A stretch of 64,000 bases of DNA from IMG/VR virus record IMGVR_UViG_3300032245_001860, positions 1-64,000 of that record, one strand, 5' to 3'. The position numbers and the translations under genes are program-made. Origin of the DNA: a virus. The notes beneath the pieces are model-generated. The model was not told the DNA's origin. It saw only the letters and a list, made by a program, of their open reading frames with translations, and did no database searches. Position 1 is the stretch's first letter; every line of letters starts with the position of its first letter. This document shows positions 8,316-15,572 of the stretch, one piece after another.

Positions 8316-8383
8316 TGGTGGATAGCTTAAGTAGAGCAGAGGAACATAAGCCTTTGATATGGGTGCAAATCCCATTCCACCTT
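8316..8383 (+). pseudogene. Degenerate tRNA-like sequence
   Basis: Near-cloverleaf: acceptor TGGTGGA / TCCACCT with one end mismatch, TA at positions 8-9, D-stem GCTT / GAGC, T-arm ATGGG-TGCAAAT-CCCAT. The D-loop is too short and lacks GG, the anticodon loop is 8 nt with no U33, and the T-loop has TG instead of TT. Most likely a decayed tRNA. Confidence 0.35.
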
Positions 8384-8385
8384 TT

Positions 8386-8458
8386 GGGCGATTAGCTTAA
8401 TGGTTAAAGCAGGGGACTCATAATCCCTTGAGTGGGGGTTCGAGTCCCTCATCGCCCA
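8386..8458 (+). tRNA. tRNA with CAU anticodon (Met or Ile2)
   Basis: Acceptor GGGCGAT / ATCGCCC plus A, D-arm GCTT / AAGC, anticodon loop CTCATAA, T-arm GGGGG-TTCGAGT-CCCTC. Sequence alone does not decide between elongator Met and lysidine-modified Ile. The perfect first acceptor pair (G-C) argues against an initiator tRNA. Confidence 0.93.
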
Positions 8459-8497
8459 TTGTTTCTGGTTGGTTGGTGTTTTGCATGTCCTATCTCT

Positions 8498-8543
8498 TCC
8501 CTCCATTAAAATTTCCAGAGAGAAATTATGGAGGGATTTTTTT
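8498..8543 (+). terminator. Terminator after tRNA-Met
   Basis: TCCCTCCAT / ATGGAGGGA with an inner A/T stem, then T7. Confidence 0.8.
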
Positions 8544-8558
8544 ATTTGAAAATCGAGC

Positions 8559-8584
8559 TTGGGGTGATTGAATAATCACCCCAA
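8559..8584. repeat. Intergenic stem-loop, copy 6 of 26
   Basis: Arms TTGGGGTGATT / AATCACCCCAA around GAAT. Confidence 0.9.
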
Positions 8585-8632
8585 TATTTCGAGATAAAAC
8601 ATACCACAATTGCCAGTTAAAGAATAAATTAG

Positions 8633-8661
8633 TTGATATAAATACACGCATTAGGTATACT
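8633..8661 (+). promoter_or_regulatory. Promoter of the 8712 gene
   Basis: TTGATA, 17-nt spacer, TATACT. The 5' UTR then carries a small GTGAT-GAAA-ATCAC hairpin at 8669-8682. Confidence 0.6.
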
Positions 8662-8711
8662 ATATTACGTGATGAAAATCACACAATGACAAAAGAAAGT
8701 CCTACAATAAA

Positions 8712-9071
8712 ATGTCAATTGTTCATGAAATGCAGGTAGCGGTTCAGGAACAGAAGCGTCATCGTGGTAACCCTAAATTGGGCGTTTCTCTTCCTTATTC
8801 TGTTGTGAGAGAAGCAATAAAATCACATCAATTCAAAAACTTCAAGCAATATCAGGATTGGGTTCGTGAGAATAATCCTGAAGGTTTTCCATTACATCCC
8901 AAGATGACCTACTCAAGGAAGAATGAATGGATAAGCAAGGCTCATTTTCTTGGTAAAACAGAAGACATCACTCCAGAGATTGTCGCACAAGAAGATAAGA
9001 CCATTGAAACCCCGATTGCTTTTGGTGGATTGAGACGTATTATAAGGCAAATACTGGGGATAAGCAAGTGA
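8712..9071 (+). CDS. Small protein with integrase-repeat-like motif
   Basis: 119 residues. Residues 25-80 contain Y..WVRENNPEGFPLHP...Y....EW....HFLG, the pattern of the short 'integrase repeat' units (W..x.P..P...Y....W.g..dFLG) found in phage and environmental proteins. The next gene has the same layout. Biochemical role unknown; a DNA-related role is a guess from the family name only. Confidence 0.55.
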   Translation: MSIVHEMQVAVQEQKRHRGNPKLGVSLPYSVVREAIKSHQFKNFKQYQDWVRENNPEGFPLHPKMTYSRKNEWISKAHFLGKTEDITPEIVAQEDKTIETPIAFGGLRRIIRQILGISK

Positions 9072-9076
9072 TTCTA

Positions 9077-9104
9077 AAGGGGAGAGTAAAATCTCCCCTT
9101 TTTT
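9077..9104 (+). terminator. Terminator
   Basis: AAGGGGAGA / TCTCCCCTT with a 6-nt loop and T-run. Confidence 0.85.
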
Positions 9105-9120
9105 ATTTGTCATGGCAAGC

Positions 9121-9144
9121 TGGGGTGATAATATTATCACCCCA
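9121..9144. repeat. Intergenic stem-loop, copy 7 of 26
   Basis: TGGGGTGATAAT / ATTATCACCCCA. Confidence 0.9.
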
Positions 9145-9195
9145 AAAGAGAACAAATAATTTTAATTTTTTGTACCTAATTCTTTTACCAATCTC

Positions 9196-9224
9196 TTGCA
9201 AGTTATACTACATTATGTTATTAT
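9196..9224 (+). promoter_or_regulatory. Promoter of the 9270 gene
   Basis: TTGCAA, 17-nt spacer, TATTAT. Confidence 0.6.
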
Positions 9225-9269
9225 TAGTCAGTGGTTGATAAACAAAAACAATCAATCAAGGAGAAGAAG

Positions 9270-9782
9270 TTGAAAAGTACGCTTTCACTTTCAGATGCTA
9301 TGAGCATCATTGTTGGTTCAAAGATTCGCTACAAGTCAGAGTATGAGAAGTTTGTTAGAGATAACAACCTCAAGGAAATCGGTTTACCTCTCTACCCTGT
9401 TATCTCTTACGGTAGTGCATTTCCGGGCTGGGATGCATTCCTTGGCAATCCAGAAGGCACAGCGAAAGCCACTGTTTCTGCTATAAGAGTCAACTCAGCA
9501 AACAACTCTAAGTTCTGGAAGAAATCATTAACACATACTGGTGTTTCTAAGCCAAAGTCATCATACCAGAAGCCTCAACCTGTAGTTGTTGTTCAAGATA
9601 TGAGTATGGCAAATATTCTCCAGACTCTTCACAATGATTTTGGAATTGCTTTGCCAACCTTGTATCGTTTGAATGAAGAAGCCAAACAAACCTCATTAAT
9701 GAAGGTCGAAGCAATCAATGAAACCCTTACTGTCCTATTGAAGATAGCAATAGAGAAAAGTAACACTAAAGTCAAGGTCTGA
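9270..9782 (+). CDS. Integrase-repeat-like protein, 170 residues
   Basis: The N-terminal half (Y..FVRDNNL.EIGLPLYPVISYGSAFPGW.AFLG) carries the same short motif as the gene at 8712, so the two are probably diverged paralogues. The C-terminal half is predicted helical. TTG 9270 is chosen because a full AAGGAG lies 6 nt before it; the in-frame GTG at 9231 has no ribosome site. Confidence 0.55.
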   Translation: MKSTLSLSDAMSIIVGSKIRYKSEYEKFVRDNNLKEIGLPLYPVISYGSAFPGWDAFLGNPEGTAKATVSAIRVNSANNSKFWKKSLTHTGVSKPKSSYQKPQPVVVVQDMSMANILQTLHNDFGIALPTLYRLNEEAKQTSLMKVEAINETLTVLLKIAIEKSNTKVKV

Positions 9783-9785
9783 TAC

Positions 9786-9813
9786 TTGACAAACCTCATT
9801 CGTTGACTATAAT
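9786..9813 (+). promoter_or_regulatory. Promoter overlapping the upstream terminator
   Basis: TTGACA, 16-nt spacer, TATAAT. The -10 box enters the first arm of the terminator hairpin at 9811-9845. Confidence 0.65.
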
Positions 9814-9845
9814 AGTATTGCAGTTCGCTGTAATACTATTTTTTT
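9811..9845 (+). terminator. UUCG-loop terminator
   Basis: 13-bp stem AATAGTATTGCAG / CTGTAATACTATT (one G-U) closed by TTCG and followed by a T-run. It ends the 9270 transcript. Confidence 0.85.
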
Positions 9846-9856
9846 ATAGGTATGTA

Positions 9857-10078
9857 ATGAAGAAGATTCATATTTCCAATTTCAGGAAGAAGCATGGTGT
9901 AGAGTTGTTTGCACAAGTGTCAGAAGCAGTCAAGAAGTCTAACTGCGATAGTCATGTAATGAAGAATTCCTTTGTAAACATTTCAAAGATTATTCAACAG
10001 CTACCAGAAAATGAAATCAAAACCAAGTTTGTGAATTGGGCCTCAGGTTATGATTTCGCTGTTATTGATGTAGTGTAA
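9857..10078 (+). CDS. Small basic protein, 73 residues
   Basis: Starts at ATG 9857 (MKKIHISNFRKKHGVELF). An upstream in-frame start at 9803 would run through the terminator hairpin and is rejected. Helical with a basic N-terminus; no recognised family. Confidence 0.5.
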   Translation: MKKIHISNFRKKHGVELFAQVSEAVKKSNCDSHVMKNSFVNISKIIQQLPENEIKTKFVNWASGYDFAVIDVV

Positions 10079-10097
10079 TTTATTTACAAGATCTTCA

Positions 10098-10121
10098 TGG
10101 GGTGGTAAGATTACCACCCCA
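10098..10121. repeat. Intergenic stem-loop, copy 8 of 26
   Basis: Arms TGGGGTGGTAA / TTACCACCCCA around GA. Confidence 0.9.
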
Positions 10122-10162
10122 TTTTTCTATGTCAAATAAATTTTTATGTGATACAATGTGCT

Positions 10163-10387
10163 ATGAACAAACTTATGCATCTTACCAGTGAATTAGATTC
10201 GCACATCAGTATGGTTGATTTTTTTGAAACCCTTGAGAAATGTCATGAGTATGGCAAAGTGATAGTTCAAGACAAGCAAGGACAAAATTATAAAATTCAT
10301 TCTGTACAGGAAGATGACAATCTCAATACTATCTTGATGATAGTACCAGAGTATAATCCAGATGAAGATGAAGATTGGGAAGAATGA
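10163..10387 (+). CDS. Unknown acidic protein, 74 residues
   Basis: ATG 10163 lies 5 nt after a TACAAT -10 box (10152-10157), so the mRNA is probably leaderless. A GTG at 10148 overlaps the -10 box and is rejected. The acidic C-terminus (YNPDEDEDWEE) resembles other small proteins of this module. Confidence 0.5.
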   Translation: MNKLMHLTSELDSHISMVDFFETLEKCHEYGKVIVQDKQGQNYKIHSVQEDDNLNTILMIVPEYNPDEDEDWEE

Positions 10388-10644
10388 AACCTATTACAAT
10401 AAGAAAAACATTAGCCAGATTTGCTTTTTATGCAAGTGAAATTAAATCAGGTAAAGAACATAAGATGATATTGGAATCTATGGATTTTACTGAAGATGAT
10501 TTCCAATATATGATAGAGCAATCATTGAAAATCGCTAACAGTGATGATTATGATTTAGATGTTGTTCTCACTGACCACACGCACAAAAGTCCTATTGGTG
10601 GATGTTATATTTCAAAAGATGGTACCAATCTTGCATGGTTGTAA
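10384..10644 (+). CDS. Unknown protein, 86 residues
   Basis: ATGA overlap with the previous stop indicates coupling. Helical N-terminus, and a C-terminal segment HTHKSPIGGCYISKDG. No recognised domain. Confidence 0.5.
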   Translation: MKPITIRKTLARFAFYASEIKSGKEHKMILESMDFTEDDFQYMIEQSLKIANSDDYDLDVVLTDHTHKSPIGGCYISKDGTNLAWL

Positions 10645-10658
10645 TTTTTGTGTATAAA
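10631..10658 (+). promoter_or_regulatory. Promoter of candidate small RNA
   Basis: TTGCAT, 16-nt spacer, TATAAA. It overlaps the end of the preceding gene. Confidence 0.5.
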
Positions 10659-10664
10659 AAATTC

Positions 10665-10757
10665 AACGCAGATGACATTCCCCTTTCTTCATCTGCCAGT
10701 GTTGTACAGGTCTGCAACACAACAAAACAGGCAAGAATCCTCCACTTGCCTGTTTTT
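10665..10757 (+). ncRNA. Candidate small RNA of about 93 nt
   Basis: Three tandem hairpins with no plausible reading frame: GCAGATGA / TCATCTGC, then GTGTTG / CAACAC, then AAACAGGCAAG / CTTGCCTGTTT followed by T's (an intrinsic terminator at 10725-10757). The promoter upstream would start transcription just before the first hairpin. Confidence 0.5.
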
Positions 10758-10759
10758 AT

Positions 10760-10788
10760 TTGACTATTCCAGTATACAACGATATAAT
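10760..10788 (+). promoter_or_regulatory. Promoter of the 10795 operon
   Basis: TTGACT, 17-nt spacer, TATAAT; it ends 6 nt before the start codon. Confidence 0.75.
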
Positions 10789-10794
10789 GGTTAT

Positions 10795-11190
10795 ATGAAA
10801 ATCGCTATTAGTGCTTTTTCCAATCAAGAAGACTTGACTGCATTTTTTGTCATTGATTGCAGTAACAGTTTGCATTTAGACTTGGAAGATTTTATCTCTA
10901 ATCATAAATCTGAAGAATTTATGTCTTTCAAAACTGATGATGTTTATTTAATTACCGGAACATATCATTATCTGAGAAAAAAAGTAAGTTTTTCTGAAAT
11001 CTTTAAAAATCAATACACAAACAAAGTGACTGATTTCAATTATTCAAAGAAGCAACCTGAATCAATCAAGATTTATGCAAATCGTTTTTTGTGCTATTTT
11101 TATGCTGAAAAAGATGGCATTGTATACCAATCTCATGATATGACAGTAGATATAGTTAAAGATTGGTGCAAGGAGTTAGTAGTTGTCTGA
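10795..11190 (+). CDS. Unknown protein, 131 residues
   Basis: ATG 10795 sits exactly 6 nt after the -10 box, so a leaderless message is expected. First gene of a three-gene overlap chain ending in a TPR protein. Aromatic-rich, no recognised motif. Confidence 0.55.
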   Translation: MKIAISAFSNQEDLTAFFVIDCSNSLHLDLEDFISNHKSEEFMSFKTDDVYLITGTYHYLRKKVSFSEIFKNQYTNKVTDFNYSKKQPESIKIYANRFLCYFYAEKDGIVYQSHDMTVDIVKDWCKELVVV

Positions 11191-11512
11191 CCAAGTATGG
11201 ATTTATTTTTCAAAGACTGGCACAGGATATGAAATCAAAGGTTCTGATGCTATTTCTGGATTTGATGCATTTATAAACATGGATGGTACATATCTTGTTG
11301 AGTATTGCTATTCTGACTTGAAAGACTCAATGCATTTCTTTATCTATGAATGGGATAATTCTCAAAAGAAACGCAGAACAGTTTTTGAGGGATATCAAAG
11401 ACAAAACATCCTTGTGAACTTTGCCAAGAATGTTCATGTTTGTCATAATGTTAGACAAGCAATCTACAAAGAATACATGATGGATTTGGAAGAACAAGAT
11501 GCAAACTCGTGA
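11183..11512 (+). CDS. Unknown protein, 109 residues (TTG start)
   Basis: Starts at TTG 11183 with a full AAGGAG 7 nt before it, inside the end of the previous gene. Beta-rich pattern. No recognised family. Confidence 0.55.
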   Translation: MSDQVWIYFSKTGTGYEIKGSDAISGFDAFINMDGTYLVEYCYSDLKDSMHFFIYEWDNSQKKRRTVFEGYQRQNILVNFAKNVHVCHNVRQAIYKEYMMDLEEQDANS

Positions 11513-12011
11513 ACAGAGACTTAAGTATTTAAATAAAACCATAGACACACTTTGGCATGGTGTTCAAGAAACAAAGACTGGTGATTATCCAAAGATTGTC
11601 AACCTGTATAAAGAAGTGCTGAAAATCGAACCAAAAGACAGAGATGCTTGGGAAAATATGGTTTGGTTGATGTGGAGCTTGGCTATTAATAATAAAGATA
11701 CTGCTTGGCTTTTAGAGGCTGAAAAGTTTGTAAAAAGATATCTTTCTATTATGCCAAATGGATACCGTTCTTATGAATATGTTGGTATGTTTTATCGCTC
11801 AATGATAAAAGATGAAAAGTTAGCGGTGAGATATTATGAATCTGCAATTAGATGGAAAGATGCTCCAAAGAGCACTCATCATTCTCTTATTAACTTGTGC
11901 GTTAAATCTAATGACAAAATAAAAGCCATTGGGTATTGCAAAATGACTCTTGCCAGATTCCCCAATGACCCTTATACGAAATCGAAACTACAATCTTTAC
12001 TTAAGAATTAA
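11499..12011 (+). CDS. TPR-like helical repeat protein
   Basis: 170 residues built of helix pairs with the TPR spacing, for example LYKEVLKIEPKDRDAWENM, AEKFVKRYLSIMPNGYRSYE, AVRYYESAIRWKDAPKSTHH and AIGYCKMTLARFPNDPYTKS, each about 34-37 residues apart with a proline turn. Such proteins are protein-binding scaffolds; the partner is unknown. It overlaps the preceding gene by 14 nt and the convergent gene by 15 nt. Confidence 0.65.
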   Translation: MQTREQRLKYLNKTIDTLWHGVQETKTGDYPKIVNLYKEVLKIEPKDRDAWENMVWLMWSLAINNKDTAWLLEAEKFVKRYLSIMPNGYRSYEYVGMFYRSMIKDEKLAVRYYESAIRWKDAPKSTHHSLINLCVKSNDKIKAIGYCKMTLARFPNDPYTKSKLQSLLKN

Positions 12012-12368
12012 TTTTTCATATGGAATTGAAATAGGAGCACCTTGGGTCTTTCCATCTTTTAAGCGGATAACAACAACATAAACTTTACCATTATGTCTGT
12101 AATCATCAAGAACGCTACCTGTTTCAATTTCTTTATGTTTATCGAGCCATGTAATTTGCTTTCCAACATCAATGATTCTGTCTTCGTTTCGAGCTATTAA
12201 CTCAGAATGAAGCATAGCATTTTTTGTTTTCAATTCATTTACATCTTCGTCTAACTTATTGTTTAACTCTATCAGGTTATTATTATTGTCTTTGAGATTT
12301 GTGTACATTAATGCCAACACGCCACAAAGAAATAATAACAAAGTGAACAATATACTCATTACTATCAT
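11997..12368 (-). CDS. Membrane-anchored coiled-coil protein
   Basis: 123 residues. N-terminal membrane helix (MSILFTLLLFLCGVLALMY), then a coiled coil of about 45 residues (NNLIELNNKLDEDVNELKTK and onward), then a small C-terminal domain. The topology resembles phage spanin or Rz-type proteins, but no lysis genes are adjacent, so that is only a possibility. A strong AGGAGG precedes the start. Confidence 0.55.
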   Translation of the reverse strand: MIVMSILFTLLLFLCGVLALMYTNLKDNNNNLIELNNKLDEDVNELKTKNAMLHSELIARNEDRIIDVGKQITWLDKHKEIETGSVLDDYRHNGKVYVVVIRLKDGKTQGAPISIPYEKLILK

Positions 12369-12400
12369 TTTATCCGCCTCCTAAATTGTATTATACTCAT

Positions 12401-12670
12401 ATGAAAGAAATAATAACTGCAATAGCCAAAAATGGAACCTTTAAGGAAAATAAGATCCTTAGGCCTCATCTCATGGACAGGTTAGGTTTGAGATTAATTT
12501 TTCCTGAAGGCGCACAATGTATTCTCTGGACTAATGGTAGAAAATATTACGCCAGGTGTGAAGCTTTTGGTTCTTTATTTACTGTAAACATTCCACAAAA
12601 AATAGGTGATGATATCTGGTTAAGATTCAAAACTCAATTTGAAGGAAATTATTCTTATGAGGACATTTGA
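12401..12670 (+). CDS. Unknown protein, 89 residues
   Basis: ATG 12401 lies 3 nt after a TATACT box, again a near-leaderless arrangement, divergent from the coiled-coil gene. Mixed alpha/beta; no recognised motif. Confidence 0.5.
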   Translation: MKEIITAIAKNGTFKENKILRPHLMDRLGLRLIFPEGAQCILWTNGRKYYARCEAFGSLFTVNIPQKIGDDIWLRFKTQFEGNYSYEDI

Positions 12671-12694
12671 TGGGGTGATAATATTATCACCCCA
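12671..12694. repeat. Intergenic stem-loop, copy 9 of 26
   Basis: TGGGGTGATAAT / ATTATCACCCCA. It follows the upstream stop codon directly, with no separate terminator. Confidence 0.9.
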
Positions 12695-12723
12695 AGATCC
12701 TTTTAGCAAATAATTAATTTTTC

Positions 12724-12752
12724 TTGCATCAGTATACCATTTGTGATATAAA
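12724..12752 (+). promoter_or_regulatory. Promoter of the 12775 gene
   Basis: TTGCAT, 17-nt spacer, TATAAA, with an AATTAATTTTTC block upstream. Confidence 0.65.
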
Positions 12753-12774
12753 AGAGTATCGAAAGGTTACTACA

Positions 12775-13116
12775 ATGAACAAGAACGAAATCATCTCCAA
12801 GTTTATGTCTATTGTCGAAAAGCACGTTGATGCTATTGACAACACTGCTCAAGCAAAAGTCAATTATAACAATGCTTCTTTCGCATTAACTGACAAAGTA
12901 AATGCAATCTATCTAAACCATGATTCAAAAGAACTTGGTAGCAATGCAGAAATTCGTGGTGCTAAAATTGCATCTTTGACCAGTGCAGAACAACAAGCAA
13001 TTCGTACACTGGAAAACGAACTTGAAATTGCTCGTGCTAAGGAAGCCAGAACCAAAGCAGAAGTAGAGCAAATGAAGTACATTATTCGTGCTTTAGAAGC
13101 CAAAGCAGAAGCCTAA
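12775..13116 (+). CDS. Helical protein, 113 residues
   Basis: Starts at ATG 12775 (MNKNEIISKFMSIVEKH). Almost entirely helical, with a C-terminal coiled coil rich in A/E/K (ELEIARAKEARTKAEVEQMK). No recognised family. Confidence 0.6.
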   Translation: MNKNEIISKFMSIVEKHVDAIDNTAQAKVNYNNASFALTDKVNAIYLNHDSKELGSNAEIRGAKIASLTSAEQQAIRTLENELEIARAKEARTKAEVEQMKYIIRALEAKAEA

Positions 13117-13142
13117 TCACAAGGGGGATTGAAAAATCCCCC

Positions 13143-13171
13143 TTGACATACTTAATTATATCAGGTATCAT
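13143..13171 (+). promoter_or_regulatory. Leaderless-type promoter of the 13178 gene
   Basis: TTGACA, 17-nt spacer, TATCAT, 6 nt, ATG. The -35 box lies in the 3' arm of a CAAGGGGGATT / AATCCCCCTTG hairpin with a GAAA loop. Confidence 0.75.
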
Positions 13172-13177
13172 TAACCC

Positions 13178-13450
13178 ATGAAGAAACCACATATCCTTAT
13201 TGAGCGTTTTCAGCCAACAACAGACAACACCATTTATCAGGTGTACTTTGCTAATGGCTCATCAAAAACAATCCTCTCTTCCAGTCCTTTCAAACAAGGT
13301 GCATATCAGAATGCTCACCGTGAAGCAAAGAAGAACAATGTTCCCTTGTATGAAACGTACTATGTAAAAACCATTGACCGAAATGGCTTTGAGAGCATCG
13401 TTCCTACCAAAGTTGTTGAAGTACCATTGGAGAAAACAACAACCAACTAA
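13178..13450 (+). CDS. Unknown basic protein, 90 residues
   Basis: No ribosome site; the ATG coincides with the predicted +1. Beta-strand-rich (NTIYQVYFANGSSKTIL), basic. No recognised domain. Confidence 0.6.
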   Translation: MKKPHILIERFQPTTDNTIYQVYFANGSSKTILSSSPFKQGAYQNAHREAKKNNVPLYETYYVKTIDRNGFESIVPTKVVEVPLEKTTTN

Positions 13451-13454
13451 TCAC

Positions 13455-13486
13455 ATCCCTTGGCTTTTGTCAAGGGATATTTTTTA
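13455..13486 (+). terminator. Terminator
   Basis: ATCCCTTG / CAAGGGAT, then ATTTTTT. The same stem sequence is reused in minus-strand terminators at 17.9, 24.2, 25.0 and 25.7 kb. Confidence 0.8.
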
Positions 13487-13503
13487 TTTGTCAAGCTCTC
13501 CCT

Positions 13504-13527
13504 TGGGGTGGTAATCTTACCACCCCA
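13504..13527. repeat. Intergenic stem-loop, copy 10 of 26
   Basis: Arms TGGGGTGGTAA / TTACCACCCCA around TC. The flanks TTTATTTGTCA and TGTCAAATAAA are themselves inverted repeats. Confidence 0.9.
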
Positions 13528-13556
13528 TTTTATTTTGTCAAATAAATTAATTTTTG

Positions 13557-13584
13557 TTGCAAGGTTAGTATATTGTGATATACT
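13557..13584 (+). promoter_or_regulatory. Promoter of the 13606 gene
   Basis: TTGCAA, 16-nt spacer, TATACT. Confidence 0.65.
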
Positions 13585-13605
13585 TTTATGTGTAAGGAGA
13601 TGGAG

Positions 13606-13917
13606 ATGGAACTTTCGATTCGTGGTATATTGACAGCCAACTTTGAGTTGACAATTGATGAAGCAGATTTTTCTGATGCTTGTGAGAGTGTAGAACTTGA
13701 CCCAGAAAAGTTCAAGAAATTCACTTTCGCACAATGGCAAAAACTCCGTGATGCTTTGATTGACACCACTTGCAACATGGAAAGTGAAATTGACTATGTG
13801 GAAATCCATGAGCAAAACACTGTGTCTGTGGATGAGATTCACATTGATGACACTGACAACATGACCATTGTGACTTATCAACATGATGGTAAAGTAGATT
13901 CAGTAGATATCCAATAA
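13606..13917 (+). CDS. Unknown acidic protein, 103 residues
   Basis: Three in-frame ATGs lie at 13588, 13600 and 13606. The last is chosen because AAGGAG is 6 nt before it. Acidic alpha/beta protein with a beta-rich C-terminus (VEIHEQNTVSVDEIHI). No recognised family. Confidence 0.55.
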   Translation: MELSIRGILTANFELTIDEADFSDACESVELDPEKFKKFTFAQWQKLRDALIDTTCNMESEIDYVEIHEQNTVSVDEIHIDDTDNMTIVTYQHDGKVDSVDIQ

Positions 13918-13957
13918 AGAAAGGATGGGTGGGATTTTCCCACCCTACTTTAATCAA

Positions 13958-14128
13958 ATGTTCTTTGATGATTATCCTATAGTAATCTGGTTTGTTCGCA
14001 AAATCAAAAACAGTTATTGTTTATATGATTCTTGTGGGCAACTTGTAATGCGACGAGATGAAAAAAGAAAAAAAGACATATACCAATACTGTGAAGATAA
14101 TGGTATTGATTTACAAGAAGAATTCTAA
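13958..14128 (+). CDS. Unknown small protein, 56 residues
   Basis: ATG 13958 is preferred over 13925 because the earlier start would place the GGGTGGGA / TCCCACCC hairpin (the probable end of the previous transcript) inside the gene. Short beta-hairpin followed by a basic helix. Weak support. Confidence 0.4.
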   Translation: MFFDDYPIVIWFVRKIKNSYCLYDSCGQLVMRRDEKRKKDIYQYCEDNGIDLQEEF

Positions 14129-14149
14129 CCAGCTCAGACTGGTTTTTTT
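14127..14149 (+). terminator. Terminator
   Basis: AACCAG / CTGGTT with a 6-nt loop, T-run. Confidence 0.7.
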
Positions 14150-14164
14150 ATTTGACAAGTGAAT

Positions 14165-14190
14165 CTGGGGTGATAATATTATCACCCCAG
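14165..14190. repeat. Intergenic stem-loop, copy 11 of 26 (convergent site)
   Basis: CTGGGGTGATAAT / ATTATCACCCCAG. It lies between converging genes, so it has no promoter next to it. This shows the stem-loop can exist without the promoter part. Confidence 0.9.
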
Positions 14191-14198
14191 AGGGTGGA

Positions 14199-14813
14199 TT
14201 ACCCACCCTCTTTTATAAAATCTTTTGAAATTACTTGATTGAACTTTCTTGGGTCATACCAGAAACATCCAAAACAAGTACCAAGATAGTTTTCGTTACC
14301 TGTAATCCAACCAGCAGAATAACCTAATCTTCTTGCATCATACCTTTTGTTTGTTTGTTCGCAGATATTACAATGTGTTCTTTTTGTATCATTGCAAGTT
14401 TTGTGTAAAGGTTGAAAATCATCTTCTTTTTGTTTGCTGATGTCTTCGTAAGTCTCAGGTGAATATCTACCATCCTTATGGTCACATTCTATTCGAGCGG
14501 CAGAATCTACAATTCTACATCTTTGTTTTTTTATGGATTTTCTAATATCACTTCGTATATTAGATTCTTTAGATTTATCTACAAAGCCATCAAGTTTTAT
14601 TGCAGTAAGTTTTCCACCAACAATAGTTTTTCTCAAAACATAGTCTTTGAGAGGCCCTCTGTCATCTTGTGCCCAACTACCATTTGTTGTATGGAAACTT
14701 ACACCAAAGTGATTCTGCAACTCTTCGAATGTTATCCATTCAGTTATTCCATCAACAGGCTTCGCATATTCAAAAAACATACGACCATATTCTGCTGGTT
14801 TTAGATTAGCCAT
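14199..14813 (-). CDS. HNH-type restriction endonuclease (probable)
   Basis: 204 residues. The centre has an HNH/zinc layout: C99, C110-D111-H112 (IECDHKDGR), then FQPLHKTCND (H137, C140, N141) and C148-x2-C151; a later TCFGCFWYD adds C180/C183. The DH and N residues fit a beta-beta-alpha-Me catalytic site. It overlaps the DNA methyltransferase gene by 8 nt, the usual order of a type II restriction-modification pair, so cleavage of unmodified DNA at the methyltransferase site is the inferred role. It could instead be a free-standing HNH nuclease. Confidence 0.7.
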   Translation of the reverse strand: MANLKPAEYGRMFFEYAKPVDGITEWITFEELQNHFGVSFHTTNGSWAQDDRGPLKDYVLRKTIVGGKLTAIKLDGFVDKSKESNIRSDIRKSIKKQRCRIVDSAARIECDHKDGRYSPETYEDISKQKEDDFQPLHKTCNDTKRTHCNICEQTNKRYDARRLGYSAGWITGNENYLGTCFGCFWYDPRKFNQVISKDFIKEGG

Positions 14814-15510
14814 TTAGTTTACCGATTCTTTCTGTTGCTTTTGTAAAGTATGTTTCGTCCAACTCACAGCCAATGAATTTACGTTTGGTGTTATGACAAG
14901 CCACAGCACAAGAAGCAGAGCCAGCAAAACAATCCAAAACTAAATCACCTTCATTGGAATGTTTAGTAATTAAAGCTTGAAGTAGATTGAGAGGCTTTTG
15001 GGTAGGATGGAATCTATCTCTTTCATGACAGATTGCAAATTCATATATACCCTTATCATATTCGGAATGAAATGTTGGTTTCGAGCCTTTGATTGCAGTG
15101 AGAGCAATTTCTCTTGAATTAGTGAGGTAATTGATTTTCGAATTGATTGGAACTGGATTTGTCTTGACCCATTCTATAAATCTCAACTGCTTAAACTTAG
15201 CATCTTCAATCCATTTTTTAAGTGTTTCAATTTTCCAAAGGTCATAGAAACAAATAATCGTTCCACCGGGTTTTAGAATGCGATAACATTCTTCCATTAC
15301 CTTATCAAGAGCAAAAATCTCATTGTCCCATTCTCCAAACTCGTAGGACATTTTGAATCTTTCCACACCTTTTTCACCACAAGATTCAAAACCTGTAGGG
15401 CGAGAAATTGTATATGGTGGGTCAATCAAAACAAGATTGACACTTTTATCTTCTACTGTTGGCAAAAAATCCAAACAAGATTGATTTACCAGAGATATGT
15501 TTTCATTCAT
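14806..15510 (-). CDS. Beta-class DNA methyltransferase (N6-A or N4-C)
   Basis: 234 residues. Motif IV DPPY is at residues 30-33, the target-recognition region lies between, and the SAM-binding motif I (LVLDCFAGSAS) is near residue 195 after HPTQKPLNLLQ. This is the beta-class order of amino-methyltransferases. It is transcribed before the nuclease, which protects the DNA first. The ATG lies 5 nt after TATAAT, so the message is probably leaderless. Target sequence unknown. Confidence 0.88.
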   Translation of the reverse strand: MNENISLVNQSCLDFLPTVEDKSVNLVLIDPPYTISRPTGFESCGEKGVERFKMSYEFGEWDNEIFALDKVMEECYRILKPGGTIICFYDLWKIETLKKWIEDAKFKQLRFIEWVKTNPVPINSKINYLTNSREIALTAIKGSKPTFHSEYDKGIYEFAICHERDRFHPTQKPLNLLQALITKHSNEGDLVLDCFAGSASCAVACHNTKRKFIGCELDETYFTKATERIGKLNG

Positions 15511-15572
15511 AATGAATTATACCATACGATATAGGATGCAAGAAATTAATTTTTTTATTTGACATCTGATCT

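Noticed and set aside
8686-8739. 17-codon upstream frame (MTKESPTIK...) overlapping the 8712 gene
   Set aside because: No ribosome site and no conservation evidence; could be a leader peptide but nothing supports it.
13588-13605. Earlier starts (13588, 13600) for the 13606 gene
   Set aside because: They place the AAGGAG inside or directly against the start; 13606 has normal spacing.
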